Assembly: GCA_963978545.1 (NCBI GenBank)
Contig: OZ021722.1
Span: 744,001 to 808,000, forward strand
Source of the DNA: Linyphia triangularis
Lineage: Eukaryota; Arthropoda; Arachnida; Araneae; Linyphiidae
DNA: 64,000 bases
Reading direction: 5' to 3'
Positions within the stretch are counted from its first letter, which is position 1; every line of letters begins with the position of its first letter. Positions 38,601 through 50,600 of the stretch are shown here, in pieces. The notes beneath the pieces are model-generated. The model was not told where the DNA came from. It searched no databases and saw nothing but the letters and a program-made list of their open reading frames with translations. The position numbers were made by a program, and so were the translations under genes.

Positions 38601-41600
38601 GTTTGTCTTATATGTTCATTTCAATGACGTTTCATTTAAAGTTTTAATTAATGAAATATGTAACGAGTTAATTTTAAAGTTCAGTAGAGACTGTGCAGTT
38701 ATTTGATGTTTTATATTGTCCTATATTTTTTTTGTAAAAATCCTATATATTTTTATTTTGTCACTTTGACCCCTGGGGATAAGATTCTTTCGCCTTTTAA
38801 TGGATTTCCACTGTTTTGTTCTTTATGTAAATTTTCCCTATTTTTCACCTTTTTGTCCTTGTTTCGAGGATCCGCGTTGTTTCCAATCTGGACCAGTTTT
38901 TCCCGTGAAAAAGCATATTTTTTCTCATGTCTGTTCAAAGATTTTCTTCTTCGTTCCCTTTTTCTTGTAGAATACCGGCGCTTGGCAATTGGGATGCACT
39001 TTGGCTGTGATTGGTTAAAAATGGAACTGCCCTTCTACGATTAGTTATTAAAGTTGCATGGTCTTGGCCATCTAGATATTTTGGGCTTCTGCACATGCAT
39101 ACGACAACCAAAACAAATGTTGATAGAATACAAAGTGCTACACTATCTCTCTTTTACATAAAAACATTCAAATGTTTTCTTATAAAGTATATAATCGGAA
39201 AAATGTTGTTTGATGGCACATTTGCATTGTTTTCTTAATTACAGAGATTTTAATTTACCGGAAATGTAATTAATAAATGTACAAACGTGTAAATCCGATC
39301 GCACAACGTGAATCTCGGTTACTGAAGGACTTTTTTTATAAATATGTACAGTGCTTCATTCTGATTGAATTGTACTTGAGCTAGAAAGCATTGTCTAACA
39401 TTATTAAGTTAAATAAAATGGTTACTATGTCAAATCCTTGCACTTTTACAAGAAACAAAACAAGCAGATTTTATAGTTTTATGCACCTTTTAAATTAGCC
39501 AATTTTATGTGTAGTTTGTGTGAATGGCATTTCCCTGATCTTTTTTTATAACTGAAATTTGGGGAATATTACATTTTTTTTGCCGAATTTTTTGGATATT
39601 GTACCTTCCATGAGCTTTTTTAGATATTGTCCTTTCCGGATGCTTTTTTTTACGAATGTTTGGAATTTACGTATGATTTCAGTCTGTTTGCTTTTTTGCC
39701 AATCTCAGCCCTGTTGTGTGTTTCTAACAGTAGATTTCTTTTTCAGAGATTCACCAAGAACACTTTCTTCATTGAGAAGAACAATACTATTGTGAATTTT
39801 CCCATCAAGTAAGATTAGTTTGGATTTTTTTTTTTGTCAATTGTTAAAAAATAAAGATTTAGTTGCTTGATATTTACAAACTAATGTAAAAGTAGTTTTC
39901 TGTGTTGATGAGCTAAATGTTTTCTTTGCTATGTTTTGCGCTCTTGTTACAAACCAGGCCTGATACTGACATAAAATTAAAAAAAAACTATGTTATTCTT
40001 ATATATACTGAAATAAAATCAGTGGAACAGTTTAGAAACAACTTTACTTACTTACCTTACTGAATGAAACAATACCAGAGGTCACATTCGTCCTAAAATG
40101 CTTTAAATTTTTGATTTTACCCAAAATTCTTAAAATTGTACTTACATTTTTCGATAATATCTAAAAAAAATTAAAAATCCTTAAAATTAGCCTATTTTCC
40201 TTCAAAACCTTCGAAAAAACCCAGATATTCTTCCAGATCAGAAAAATAGATTTAATTACATTCGCATGTTTGTCAAAATAGTATAATTGTTTAATATTTT
40301 AACTATTATTTTGCTTAAAAGTTGATTGACTTTAAATTTTTTTGAAAATTATCGAATCGAGTTTTGGATAGAATATCTGTGTCAGCTTCAAGAGAAATAT
40401 CCTTAAATGTTTTAAAATTGTTCCTAAATTGCAAGAATTGTCTGTAAAATATTCCTGAAATTTTTGGAATTATCCCTGAAATTCCTACTTACATTTTTTG
40501 AAAACTTACTGTGTCCTCTGTAATACAGTTAAATAAGTGAGAAAATTGCATATTTTAGAGTTGAACTCCCCTTTTCATACCCAAACTTAACATGAGGTTT
40601 CTTTGAGCTTTAGTGGCAAAGTATCTCATTCCTCCTTTAGAGTAGCTATTTCGATGCAAATGTGGCATGCTCACATAATTTTGAGGCATTTGTTTACATT
40701 TCTCAATCTTGTATCCATAGCATATGCATAGAAAAAAAATGCAATATCTCAGCAGAATAGATGTTTGGAGACATGTAATTTAAGCTAAATATCTCATGTT
40801 CATGAAGATATGAAAATTATGATCCAGCATATTGCGTTCCAATATCAAAACTATTCTACTTAAACATATTTATTCGGAATTTGTCAAATAACATCCTTAT
40901 ATGTTATCAGGATTGGCATGGTTTAAACCAAACGTTTTTTATAAAAAAACTGATTGTTTTATTTAAAAAGAATAATTTAAAATTGTATTTTTATTTATAA
41001 TTATTTTTTTAAAAATTATTTGATGATGTAAATAATTTCTACTTTTAACTAAAAGTTTTCTATTCGAAAGTTATTTTTAACCCAAAAAATTACTATTATA
41101 GTAAATCAAACAATTTTGTTTTGATTGCAGTCTTTTAAAAGAATTTTGAATACATTTATAGACTTTTGCAATTCTATATTTTAAAGCCGAATAATGTCAT
41201 TGTTTAACTTTTGCATCACAGTTTACTATTGTATTGTATACATTGAATTTAAGAAATTGTATTTCTTAATATAATATGAAAATTTAATGATTTGAATGCC
41301 CATATAAGTAACAATTGTTTTTTTAATTAGTTAAAATTATTTTCAGAAGGTATATTATTTGTTATTTGAACATTAATTATTCTAGTTATTGTTAAATTTT
41401 ACTTATAAATATTTATACATGTAATTAGAAGAAGGGGAAAAAAAAAAACCTCAGTTTAACCCGGCAGAAGGCATGCCTCTCTTTCCCTTTCGTAATTTAC
41501 CACCAAATTTTATAAAAATATGTTCGTAAATACTGCAACAATTGTTATTATTGCATTACTAAAAAATCACTTTCCAACTATTTACTGGATCAGTTATATT

Positions 41601-44600
41601 CCTAGCTTGCTTTATGAGTCCAGGAAGATGCGTAAGGGTGTTATGTAAGTGGACTCTCACATTTTGGCAAAATTTGTTTTTGCTCCAAATGGTTCTGGGG
41701 TCTTTGCCTATGTACTTTTTTTCATCTTTACTAAAAATGTCTTTGCCAATATAATTTTCTTCAATATAATTTCATATAATTCAATATAATTTTCTGTGTT
41801 AAGCTTACTAAAAATTTCTTCATCTGTAATACCTCCATTTTTGAAGATATCTTCATCATAGATAAATCAACTGCTTCCAATAAATTTTGTAAATATTTCA
41901 TTTCTTTTGCATACGGACTCACTGCCGACCAAACGGTATAGTGGTTAGCGTGCTGGCTTCTAGACCACTAGGTTACGGGTTCGAGTCCCGTGTTAGGCAT
42001 GGGTGTTTGTAAATGTATGTTGGCTTGTCTAATGACGAAAGTTTCGGCGCATTATAGCCCTCGTGTTGCTGACGGCGCCAGATAATCTGAATACAACCAA
42101 CCATACGGACTCACTTTTTTCGCTATTTTTATGATTTAATTAAAGGAAATGTACAAAAAAATTGTGATTAATATTGCAGTCACAGTTACTTAGGATGTTA
42201 ATACACCAAATAGGTCCGAGTACTGGCCACTTAGTTAGGGAAAAGTCTCTCACGGTGAGGCGCATGGGATATAACATACCCCAACCAACCAGAAATTCCT
42301 TATAGCACCCTTTCTAAAAACTGGTGTGATTTCATACTGGCTATGAATTTCAAGGACAGTGACAAACTCAGCTACACAAAATATCATTACATTCTTGGGA
42401 GAACATTTTTTTTTCTTCTGAGGGGTGGGGCATGTCCTATCCCACACCCCATTTGTTGGGTTAAACCAAAAAAGCCTGGTTTAACCCCTTAAAAAGCGTT
42501 TTTTTATCTTTATAAAAAAAACCTAGTTTTTTTCCAACCCTTTATGTTATAACAGATATAATTATTATGTTCATTCCCACCTTTCTGCATATCATCTGAT
42601 GACAATATTGCTTATGGGATTGAGTGTGTCAGTGCGTTCGTCCGGTCCCTTGGACGAGGGACATTTACAAATACTTGAAATAAAATTTAGAAGAACCTAT
42701 TTTCAAGTATATGCATTCACGTTTAAAATTTGCTCTCTAATGTTACATAAAATCAAACGTTCTTTCTTACTACACCTTTTGGTAAAAATCTGGATTGTTC
42801 ATCACTGATAAATTACCAGTTCAATCATTTCGGAACTCAACCTCAACCTTTTCTCCCGTCTAGTTAAGTATTTGAACACAGCCATACAAATAGAGTAATT
42901 AGATTATGCCTTTTTCTTCTGGACCACATTAGTAGAACTGGAGCATTTGAATCTGTTTATTTCTCAATGTACCACTTAATTCCTTTTTTATTATATCTAC
43001 AAGCTTGTTCAGATTTTTGTGTCGCACTTTTTTTCCAAGTAAATTTTTTCTTCTGGAAAATCAACTGCAAGAACATTTTTAACTTTTCTTTTTATATTTT
43101 CATGTATTTCTTTGCAGTTTTTTTTACCGTAAGGCAATCTATGTTCACCAAGTGCATGTAATTTCCTTGGGGAATCTCCATTTTCAAGAATGGAAGAATT
43201 TCGTTTATCAGCCTCACCTCTTTTTTTTTGTAAGTTGCAAAAATAAAGGAGGTGAACTACTTTTGCCTTCAACATTACTCTCACCAATTTGTTTGTCTAT
43301 AAGGCCCTTCACTACCCCAGCGTTATTTTCTCTCGTTATTTTTTCATTAACTCTTTTCAACTTTTTTTAACATGATGTTAAAGTAAACAATTTATATTTT
43401 AATAAACTTACCAACATTTTAGACCAAAAACAACTTTAGAAAAATACGGATAAATGTTACGTCTATCCGACAAAACAAACCGTATAAAAATATTCACATA
43501 ACTTCTTTCTATTCTACGAATAGGAATATAGAGATTTTCCCATAGACTTAACATTAGGGGGGGGGGGGGGGAATCAAGATGGACTGTAGTGAAGACCCTT
43601 GAGTAGATTGTTTTTGCAAGAGACGCAAAGCAGAAAAGGTTCCTGTAAGAAGCACAAAGTCTTTCTCCTGTTCTTACCCTGTTACAACGTAGGGTGTTTT
43701 TTTAATTGAAGTTTTATGTTTTTTATAAAAATCACAACATTCCTTTTGTAAAAATCATACATTTTGATGTAGCATGGGTCATATTATGGTCCTAAAATGG
43801 TACCTAAAATTCTCGATAATTCCTTAAAAGAAATTAAAAACCTTGAAAATTACATGATTTTCCTCCAAAACTCGTGAAAGAACTCGCATATTCCTTCAGA
43901 GGAGAAAATTTTTACTGAAATTTTAATTAAAAATTATTGACAAACAATGTTTTGAAGTTGAAGCAATATTCTTTTTGTAATACTTTGAATGTTGCTTAAA
44001 AATTAAATAAGTGGATTTAATGAAATAATGCTATGATTGTTTTATTATATAACTTTTGTTTTGCTGAAAGGAAGTACTTTGAATGTTGCTTAAATATTAA
44101 ATAAATGGATTTAATTAAAAAAATTGTATAATGGTTTTATTATATAACTTCTGTTTTGCTGAAAAGTCGTTGTTTTGAAAATTGGCAGTTTTTTGTCGGT
44201 ATTGGCGGTCACTTCGAAAAGAATGTCTGTGATAGGAGCCTATGTTTATCCCTACATTTTTTTTTAAGTATTCCCCTTGGAACCCTGATAAGGGATTCCA
44301 TCTGCTCCATATCCATAGTTTCACTCTTGCTAAATACAAATTTTGATGAATCACCATAACAATTTGCAAGGGGTAATTAATGGGTAAATACCTTGGATAT
44401 TGACATCAGTTTGCAAAGGAAGAGGATGAACCAGCAAGAGGAAAATCAAATGAATCAGTGTGTCATAGAAAATTTAAGTGGTGGTTGCCAGAAAAGAAAG
44501 CCTGTTTATTTGGCGAGTCATGACTTATTTGGTGGAATGGTTTCTACTTCATTACATTCAGATTAATTTTCCTAGTTGAATTTATTCCAGTATAGATATG

Positions 44601-47600
44601 CTAGGGACTCTAAAATTCTATTTCAATTTTTCTCTAATTGCTAAAGAAAAGTAAAAACTACGAAAATTTATGATTTTCCTCCAAAACTCACGAAAAAACC
44701 CAAATGTACCTAGAGGAGAATATATTTGCTGAAATTTTAATTATTAAAATTTTAATTATTGACAAACCAAGTTTACGTTTTGATAAAACGTTTGACGTTA
44801 CTTTTTTTTTAAATTGGCAGTTTTTTGCCGGTATTGATACAAGTTTTGGAAAGAGTAGGTGTCGGCAGCTTCTGACAACTTTTAAAGAAATATTCCTAAA
44901 TTTTTTGGAATTATCCCTAAAATTTTCGGAATCATCCCTAAAATGATCACAACATTTTTGGGATTATTATCCCTTTAATATTCTCAAAATGTTTGGAATT
45001 ACCCCTAAAATTCCTACCTAAATTTTGTAGAGAATTTCACTCATTGCGCCCCTTAATATGCTGATATTGCTGATATATTTTCCTACCTACTATTGGATTG
45101 CCCAGACCGGAGAACTCACCTTTGCGTGTTTAGAGCCCTTGAACCTCTGGCTGTGAATTTACCAGGGTTCCCACGGTCATTGAAAGTGCTTAATATTTCT
45201 GAATTTGTTTTCAAGGCCTTGAAAATGCTTAGAGGTGCTTAAAAGTCCTTGAAAATGCTTAGAGGTCATTAAAAGTCCTTAATTTTTACGGATGTTGTGT
45301 GCCTAACTGCAAAAGTTATAAAAATACAACTCGGACTTGCTATGACCGCTTGAGCGCCACTTATCTGCACTGTATCGGAATTCTCTGTCGTATTTGTATT
45401 ACGCATCCACCAACTTGTAACTTTTTTTGGTAGAATATACTTTATTAAAAATTCACATAGACATGATGCCTGAAAACAAATTTTCAAAGGTCCTTAAAAA
45501 CCTTATTTAGGTCCTTAAAAGTCATTGAAAAGTCATTGATTTTCATTCAGTGATTTGAGTGGGAACCCTGTTTACCTACTATTAACATTTTAGAATGTTT
45601 TCCCATGATATTCCGTATAGTGGTTAGCGAGCTGGCTTCTAGACTGCGAGGTTGCGGGTTCGAGTCCCGTGTTAGGCATGGGTGTTTGTAAATGTATGTT
45701 GGCTTGTCTAATGACGAATGTTTCGGCGCATTATAGCCCTCGTGTTGCTGACGGCGCCAGATAATCTGAATACAACCAACCCATGATATTCTGCTATTCT
45801 GACCGAATTTGTTTTCAGGAATGTGGACTTCACCGAGATCTTCCAGCCGGAACAAAGAGACAACGATAGAGCCATTTACGACCTCATAGCAAACATCGTC
45901 CATGATGGGGAACCTGGATCTGGCAAGGGCACCTACAGAACGCATATTCTTCACAGGGTAAGCCGTACACAAGAAAAGTGGATTCAATTCATTTTACATG
46001 TTTGTCAAGATAGTATTATTGTTTAATTATATAACTATTATTTTGCTAAAAAATTGTTTGTCGTGACATTTTTTGGCAGTTTTTTGCTTGTAACAAGCTT
46101 TGGAAAGAATTTGTTTGTGTTAGGAGCCTATGTCGGCTTCAAAAAAAATATCCCTAAAGGTTTTTGACCTATTGCTAAAATTTTAAGAATTTTCTTTAAA
46201 AATTTTAAGAACTGTACCTAATATTTTAAGAATTTTCTTTAAAAATTTTAAGAACTGTACCTAATATTTTAAGAATTATCTCTAAATTTTTTCGGAATTA
46301 TTCCTAATATGTTCCTGACATTTTTTAAATTATTTTTAGAAAACCCACTGTGTCCCCTGAAGATATTGTCACAATGATTTAGTATAGTAGAACTTATTAT
46401 ATATACTGTAGTTTGTAAATCAAATAATTTGGGCACACTCTTTCATGTTCCATCTTTTACTGCAATTTATTGGATATTAGTTGTATAGCCCTGTATTGTT
46501 TAGCCTATGGGAAAAGGTCGAATTTTGAATAATTGTTGCAGATTTGTTTAATGTTTTTGAGAATTTAATTTTAAAATTAATGTGGTACAACACTTGGCTT
46601 CAGTTGGCATTTGAATTTTCGTTATGAATGACTTAAAACAATTACTCGCCAAGCTTGATACTTTTAATTCTAAGATTGTGTTGTTGCCTTAAAATCATTC
46701 TTTAAAAGATATTTTACACTTGTTAAGGGAGTAGAGCACTAAAATTTCATCAAAAATCAAAATTTATTTAAAAAAAAATTGCCTTTAAAAATAGTTCATA
46801 CATTTCTGAATGGAAGGATTTATTCCGGTGATTAGAACACCTTGAAATTACCTGATATTTAAACATCACTAATGGGCGTATTGCATTGAAACGTCTGCTT
46901 AAAATGTGTTTTTCGAGCACTAAATTTTTTCAGAAATGTTGCAAATTCAAATCGATATATCTCCAAAATCATTAACATTTAGCTATTCAGATTTATGGAG
47001 CATTAAATTTATATAGTTCTAAATCTCTTTGTAACATTTTATTTTTTTAAATCTGTTTTAAAATATAACATTTAGTGTAAGTGATCCTATGAAAAAAATT
47101 AAATGTTTTAACTTTAAGATATTTTTTTATTTTATTTTTTCTAATTCCAAATTCTGTGAAGTTAGTGTTTTTTTATGTAATTATATATTATAGACTGCTT
47201 TTACTTAGGATTTTTTTCTTGACTTATATAAAAACACACAAATATAAATTATTATGGAATTTTCTTTGATTTTAATTTAAAAAAAATATATCTTAAAGAG
47301 GTATGAATAGTATCTTAGACACGAGATATATTTTTGGAATAATGTGGATTTTATTTTTGGTACTGTACCCCCTTAAAGAAATGCTGACAAACTTGGTTAG
47401 TATGGTTTCAAAATGGCGCTTTTGTAGAACTCGATTAGATTTTATAGCAATACTGTAGCTAAATTGAGACTGCAGACATTTTTTTTAAGTTGAGAAATCT
47501 ATTTGATTGTTCAGTCAAAAAACAAAAGTTCCACCAGAGAAAGAAATCATGTTTTTTATTAGTATGTAATTAGTTAGTTTAAAGTATATAATTCCTTTTT

Positions 47601-50600
47601 GCTGCGCAATTAACGTGTAAGCGGCTTATTTGTTCTTGCATAATTGTTTCGATAGTATGTAAATCGTTCTTTTTTAAATCCTTTTAAAAGTGTCGTCCTT
47701 TTTTAAAGTGTGTGTGACTGCCATGCAAATTTGCAGAGGCTTATTAACCCACTTGCCATCATTCAATCCCTTAAATTTGATAGGTAGATTCGTTGTTGAT
47801 AAGGTTGCATTCTATCAAATTTTGAGGGTTGTCACTGTTACTAAAAGGTTGCTTTTAAACACGCTTCTATTATCGCTTTGCAATACAAATTAATCAATTT
47901 GATGTCATCCATTCGAGTTGAAATTAGACCGATAGATTTTTTGCAGATAAGATTGTATTCTATCAAGTTTTGGAGACTGTCACTAAATAACCACACTTCA
48001 ATTGTATCTTGGGGTTTATTAATAAATCTACTTTCTGTCATCCAATCGAACTGAAACTTTGTAACTTAGTTGGGGAACTCGTCGATGACAATGCTTTCTA
48101 TCAAGTGAAACTGTCTGGGAAAAAACTGCTTTTACACATGTTTCTATGGCCTTATGTCACACTTAATCAGCTTTTATTCATCTTCTGTTATTCAGATACC
48201 AAGCTTAATTCAAGCAAGTTCCATTTGCCAATATTTAATGGTTTAAAACCTTCACCTGTTAAGGTTGACGAGGCAAATTTTCGGATAGTTAATAAACCCA
48301 TTTTTCCTCATCCAATCATACTGAATCTTGGCAAATAGACTCATAGATGATAATGTATTCGATCTAGTTATAGGGGCAAGAATAAAGTTAGTAAATAGTG
48401 TGGAATTGATCTTTTGTTATTAATGGTCAAACACTATGAAAACTTGGATCTGAGCTCTAGAAGTTGTACATTTAAAAGGGTGGCTACAGAACCTGGAATT
48501 CAGGGAATTTCTTTCTTCTATTAAAATCAGGGACATGTCAGGGAATTTAGTAAAATTACTCTTTAATCAGGAAATTTTGAGTTTCCCTTCTTACATTTCC
48601 CTTGCTGGTCTGTGACGTCAACGCTCTGAATGCAGGTTTTTCATGTGCTTTTTCGTAAAGGCCCTTCAATATCTGAAGCACAACGTTTTAGACTTTTTTC
48701 TACTCTCAGTAGCTTAGCCCAAACAATCTGATATACCGCTCACAACTGCCTGTAGATGTCTCGCTTTTTTTTTACTATATGGGATCTTTGTTATGCATGG
48801 AACAATTATTTGTGTATTATTCCTATTAGAATTTTAGTTATGAAGTGCGGCCGCCGGTCGCCTTATTGTTAAAAGAAAATCCTCAAACTTCAATCTGACT
48901 ATATATCCTTTATAAACTTGATTATTTTTCTTTTTGCCTTGTGTTTTTTGCCTAACAGAATATATTAGAACCTTAAATTCCTTAGTATTTCAAATTGATT
49001 CTATCAGATTTATTCGGTTATGATATGGTGTTTTGGATCCTCCTCCTCCAAAAAAAAAAATTTTAAAAATCTTAATTTGCTAAAATGGATGCATCCAAGT
49101 AAAGGGATGTAGAATTTTTTTTTTTTAAAAAAGTCCCTCATTTTTTATTTTTTTTTGCCAAAAAAGTATGAATCCTGTGCTATTCGTGTTTTATGAAAAT
49201 AATTCCTCATTTAATATGTACTTTTTCGTTTAAGATAATATTTTTATTGTATTAATTTTATAACTATACAGCTATGAGTAATTTTATAAGAAGCTGTTAA
49301 GTTCAGGCCTTTTCTTTCATATGTTGTTTATCTTAACAATTTCAAAATTCAAAAGCCATAATTTTCCATGAAAGAATGTAACTGAATAGTAAAATAGTGA
49401 TTATTTAAGTTTCATGCTCATGCATACCCAAGTTCAGAAAATATTTAGGACAGTGTTTTAAATTTATGCTATGAATAGGATACAGCCTTTGACATATATT
49501 AAAGAAAATAACGTGTTTTACTTGTATTTTTGAAATGAAAAAGAAAAATATTGCACTAGCTTTTCTTTTCTTTGGAGTTAGCAAGTATGGATATAGTTGG
49601 TGAATTATTTTATGTGAATTTTGTATTTCTTAATTAGTGTTTTCATCCTCTGACTAGCTGTAAAGATAACCGTTTTCATTTTTAGCGTGAATTTATTTAA
49701 GAGTTAAATTTATGTATTTTTAAATTGACCATTATTTTCTATTTTGGTTTTTTGAATTATAGCGCACATCAGAGAATTTTTTGGAAATCAGGGAAATGTC
49801 AGGGAATTTTTTTTTTCTCTAATTCTGTAGCCATCCTGCATAAAAATTGGTAAAAAAACCAATATAAGAATTTGTATTAACAATTTTGTTTTTTTGGGTT
49901 ATCTTAAATGCACATAGTATGTACTTATAGTAATTTAAAATAGAGATTTCAAAAATATTTTTGAAAATGGTTACTTTAGCCTTTCAATGGAATATGATGC
50001 TGTTTTTTCTGAAGGGATAAAAAAAGATTTCCCTTTTTCCAGGGTTCTGGGAAGTGGTACGAGATGCAAGATCTGCATGTGACTGAAATTCTTCCTCCCA
50101 TGATCACACTCTCGGAGGCATACATCCAGGTAACTTTTCTTTTCATCCCACATTTGACGCTATACATTTCAGAAACATTATTTTTTTGTTTTATTTAAAA
50201 TGTCTACATGGTAAAATCTGTTATATATCTTTCTAAAATTAATGAAAGTAGTTTGTTCTTTTTTCTGTTATTCGACTGTGCATTGAAGAGCCAGAAAAAC
50301 TGGTATATGTATGCACGTAATGGAAGTATGCAACCGATCAGCGTGACACAATGTGATCGGTAGTACTTATACATAGGTTTTTCGAGCATATGGAAAATCA
50401 GGAAATGTCATGGAAAGTCATGATTTTGAGTAAAAAATGGCCATAAGTCATGAAATTACAGTGAATTTCATGGATTTCTAAACATTTTAAGTAAAATCAT
50501 GTAACTGTGACGTCATAAACACAATGATTGCTATTCAGCTCTTCGAAAATTCATCTATGTTTTTATTTACAACAACGGACACATTTCAAGAAAAGAAACA

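Larger units (their letters stand above)
41460..42460 (-). mobile_element. piggyBac-like element, internally deleted, with nested SINE
   Basis: TTAA at 41456-41459 followed by CCCGGCAGAAGG, and CCATTTGTTGGG followed by TTAA at 42461-42464. The termini match as loose inverted repeats. It holds a decayed transposase N-terminus on the minus strand and a SINE inserted with a clean duplication. Confidence 0.65.

Noticed and set aside
41924..42000. tRNA gene (A and B boxes present)
   Set aside because: Flanked by a 14-bp target duplication and followed by a constant body shared by two other copies, so it is a SINE. No good acceptor stem.
45547..45987. 146-codon minus-strand open frame
   Set aside because: It reads antisense through exon 12 and the SINE; the apparent length comes from the GC-rich exon and SINE body.
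48009..48338. 109-codon plus-strand frame
   Set aside because: Runs through D-family tandem units; no conserved protein pattern between units.
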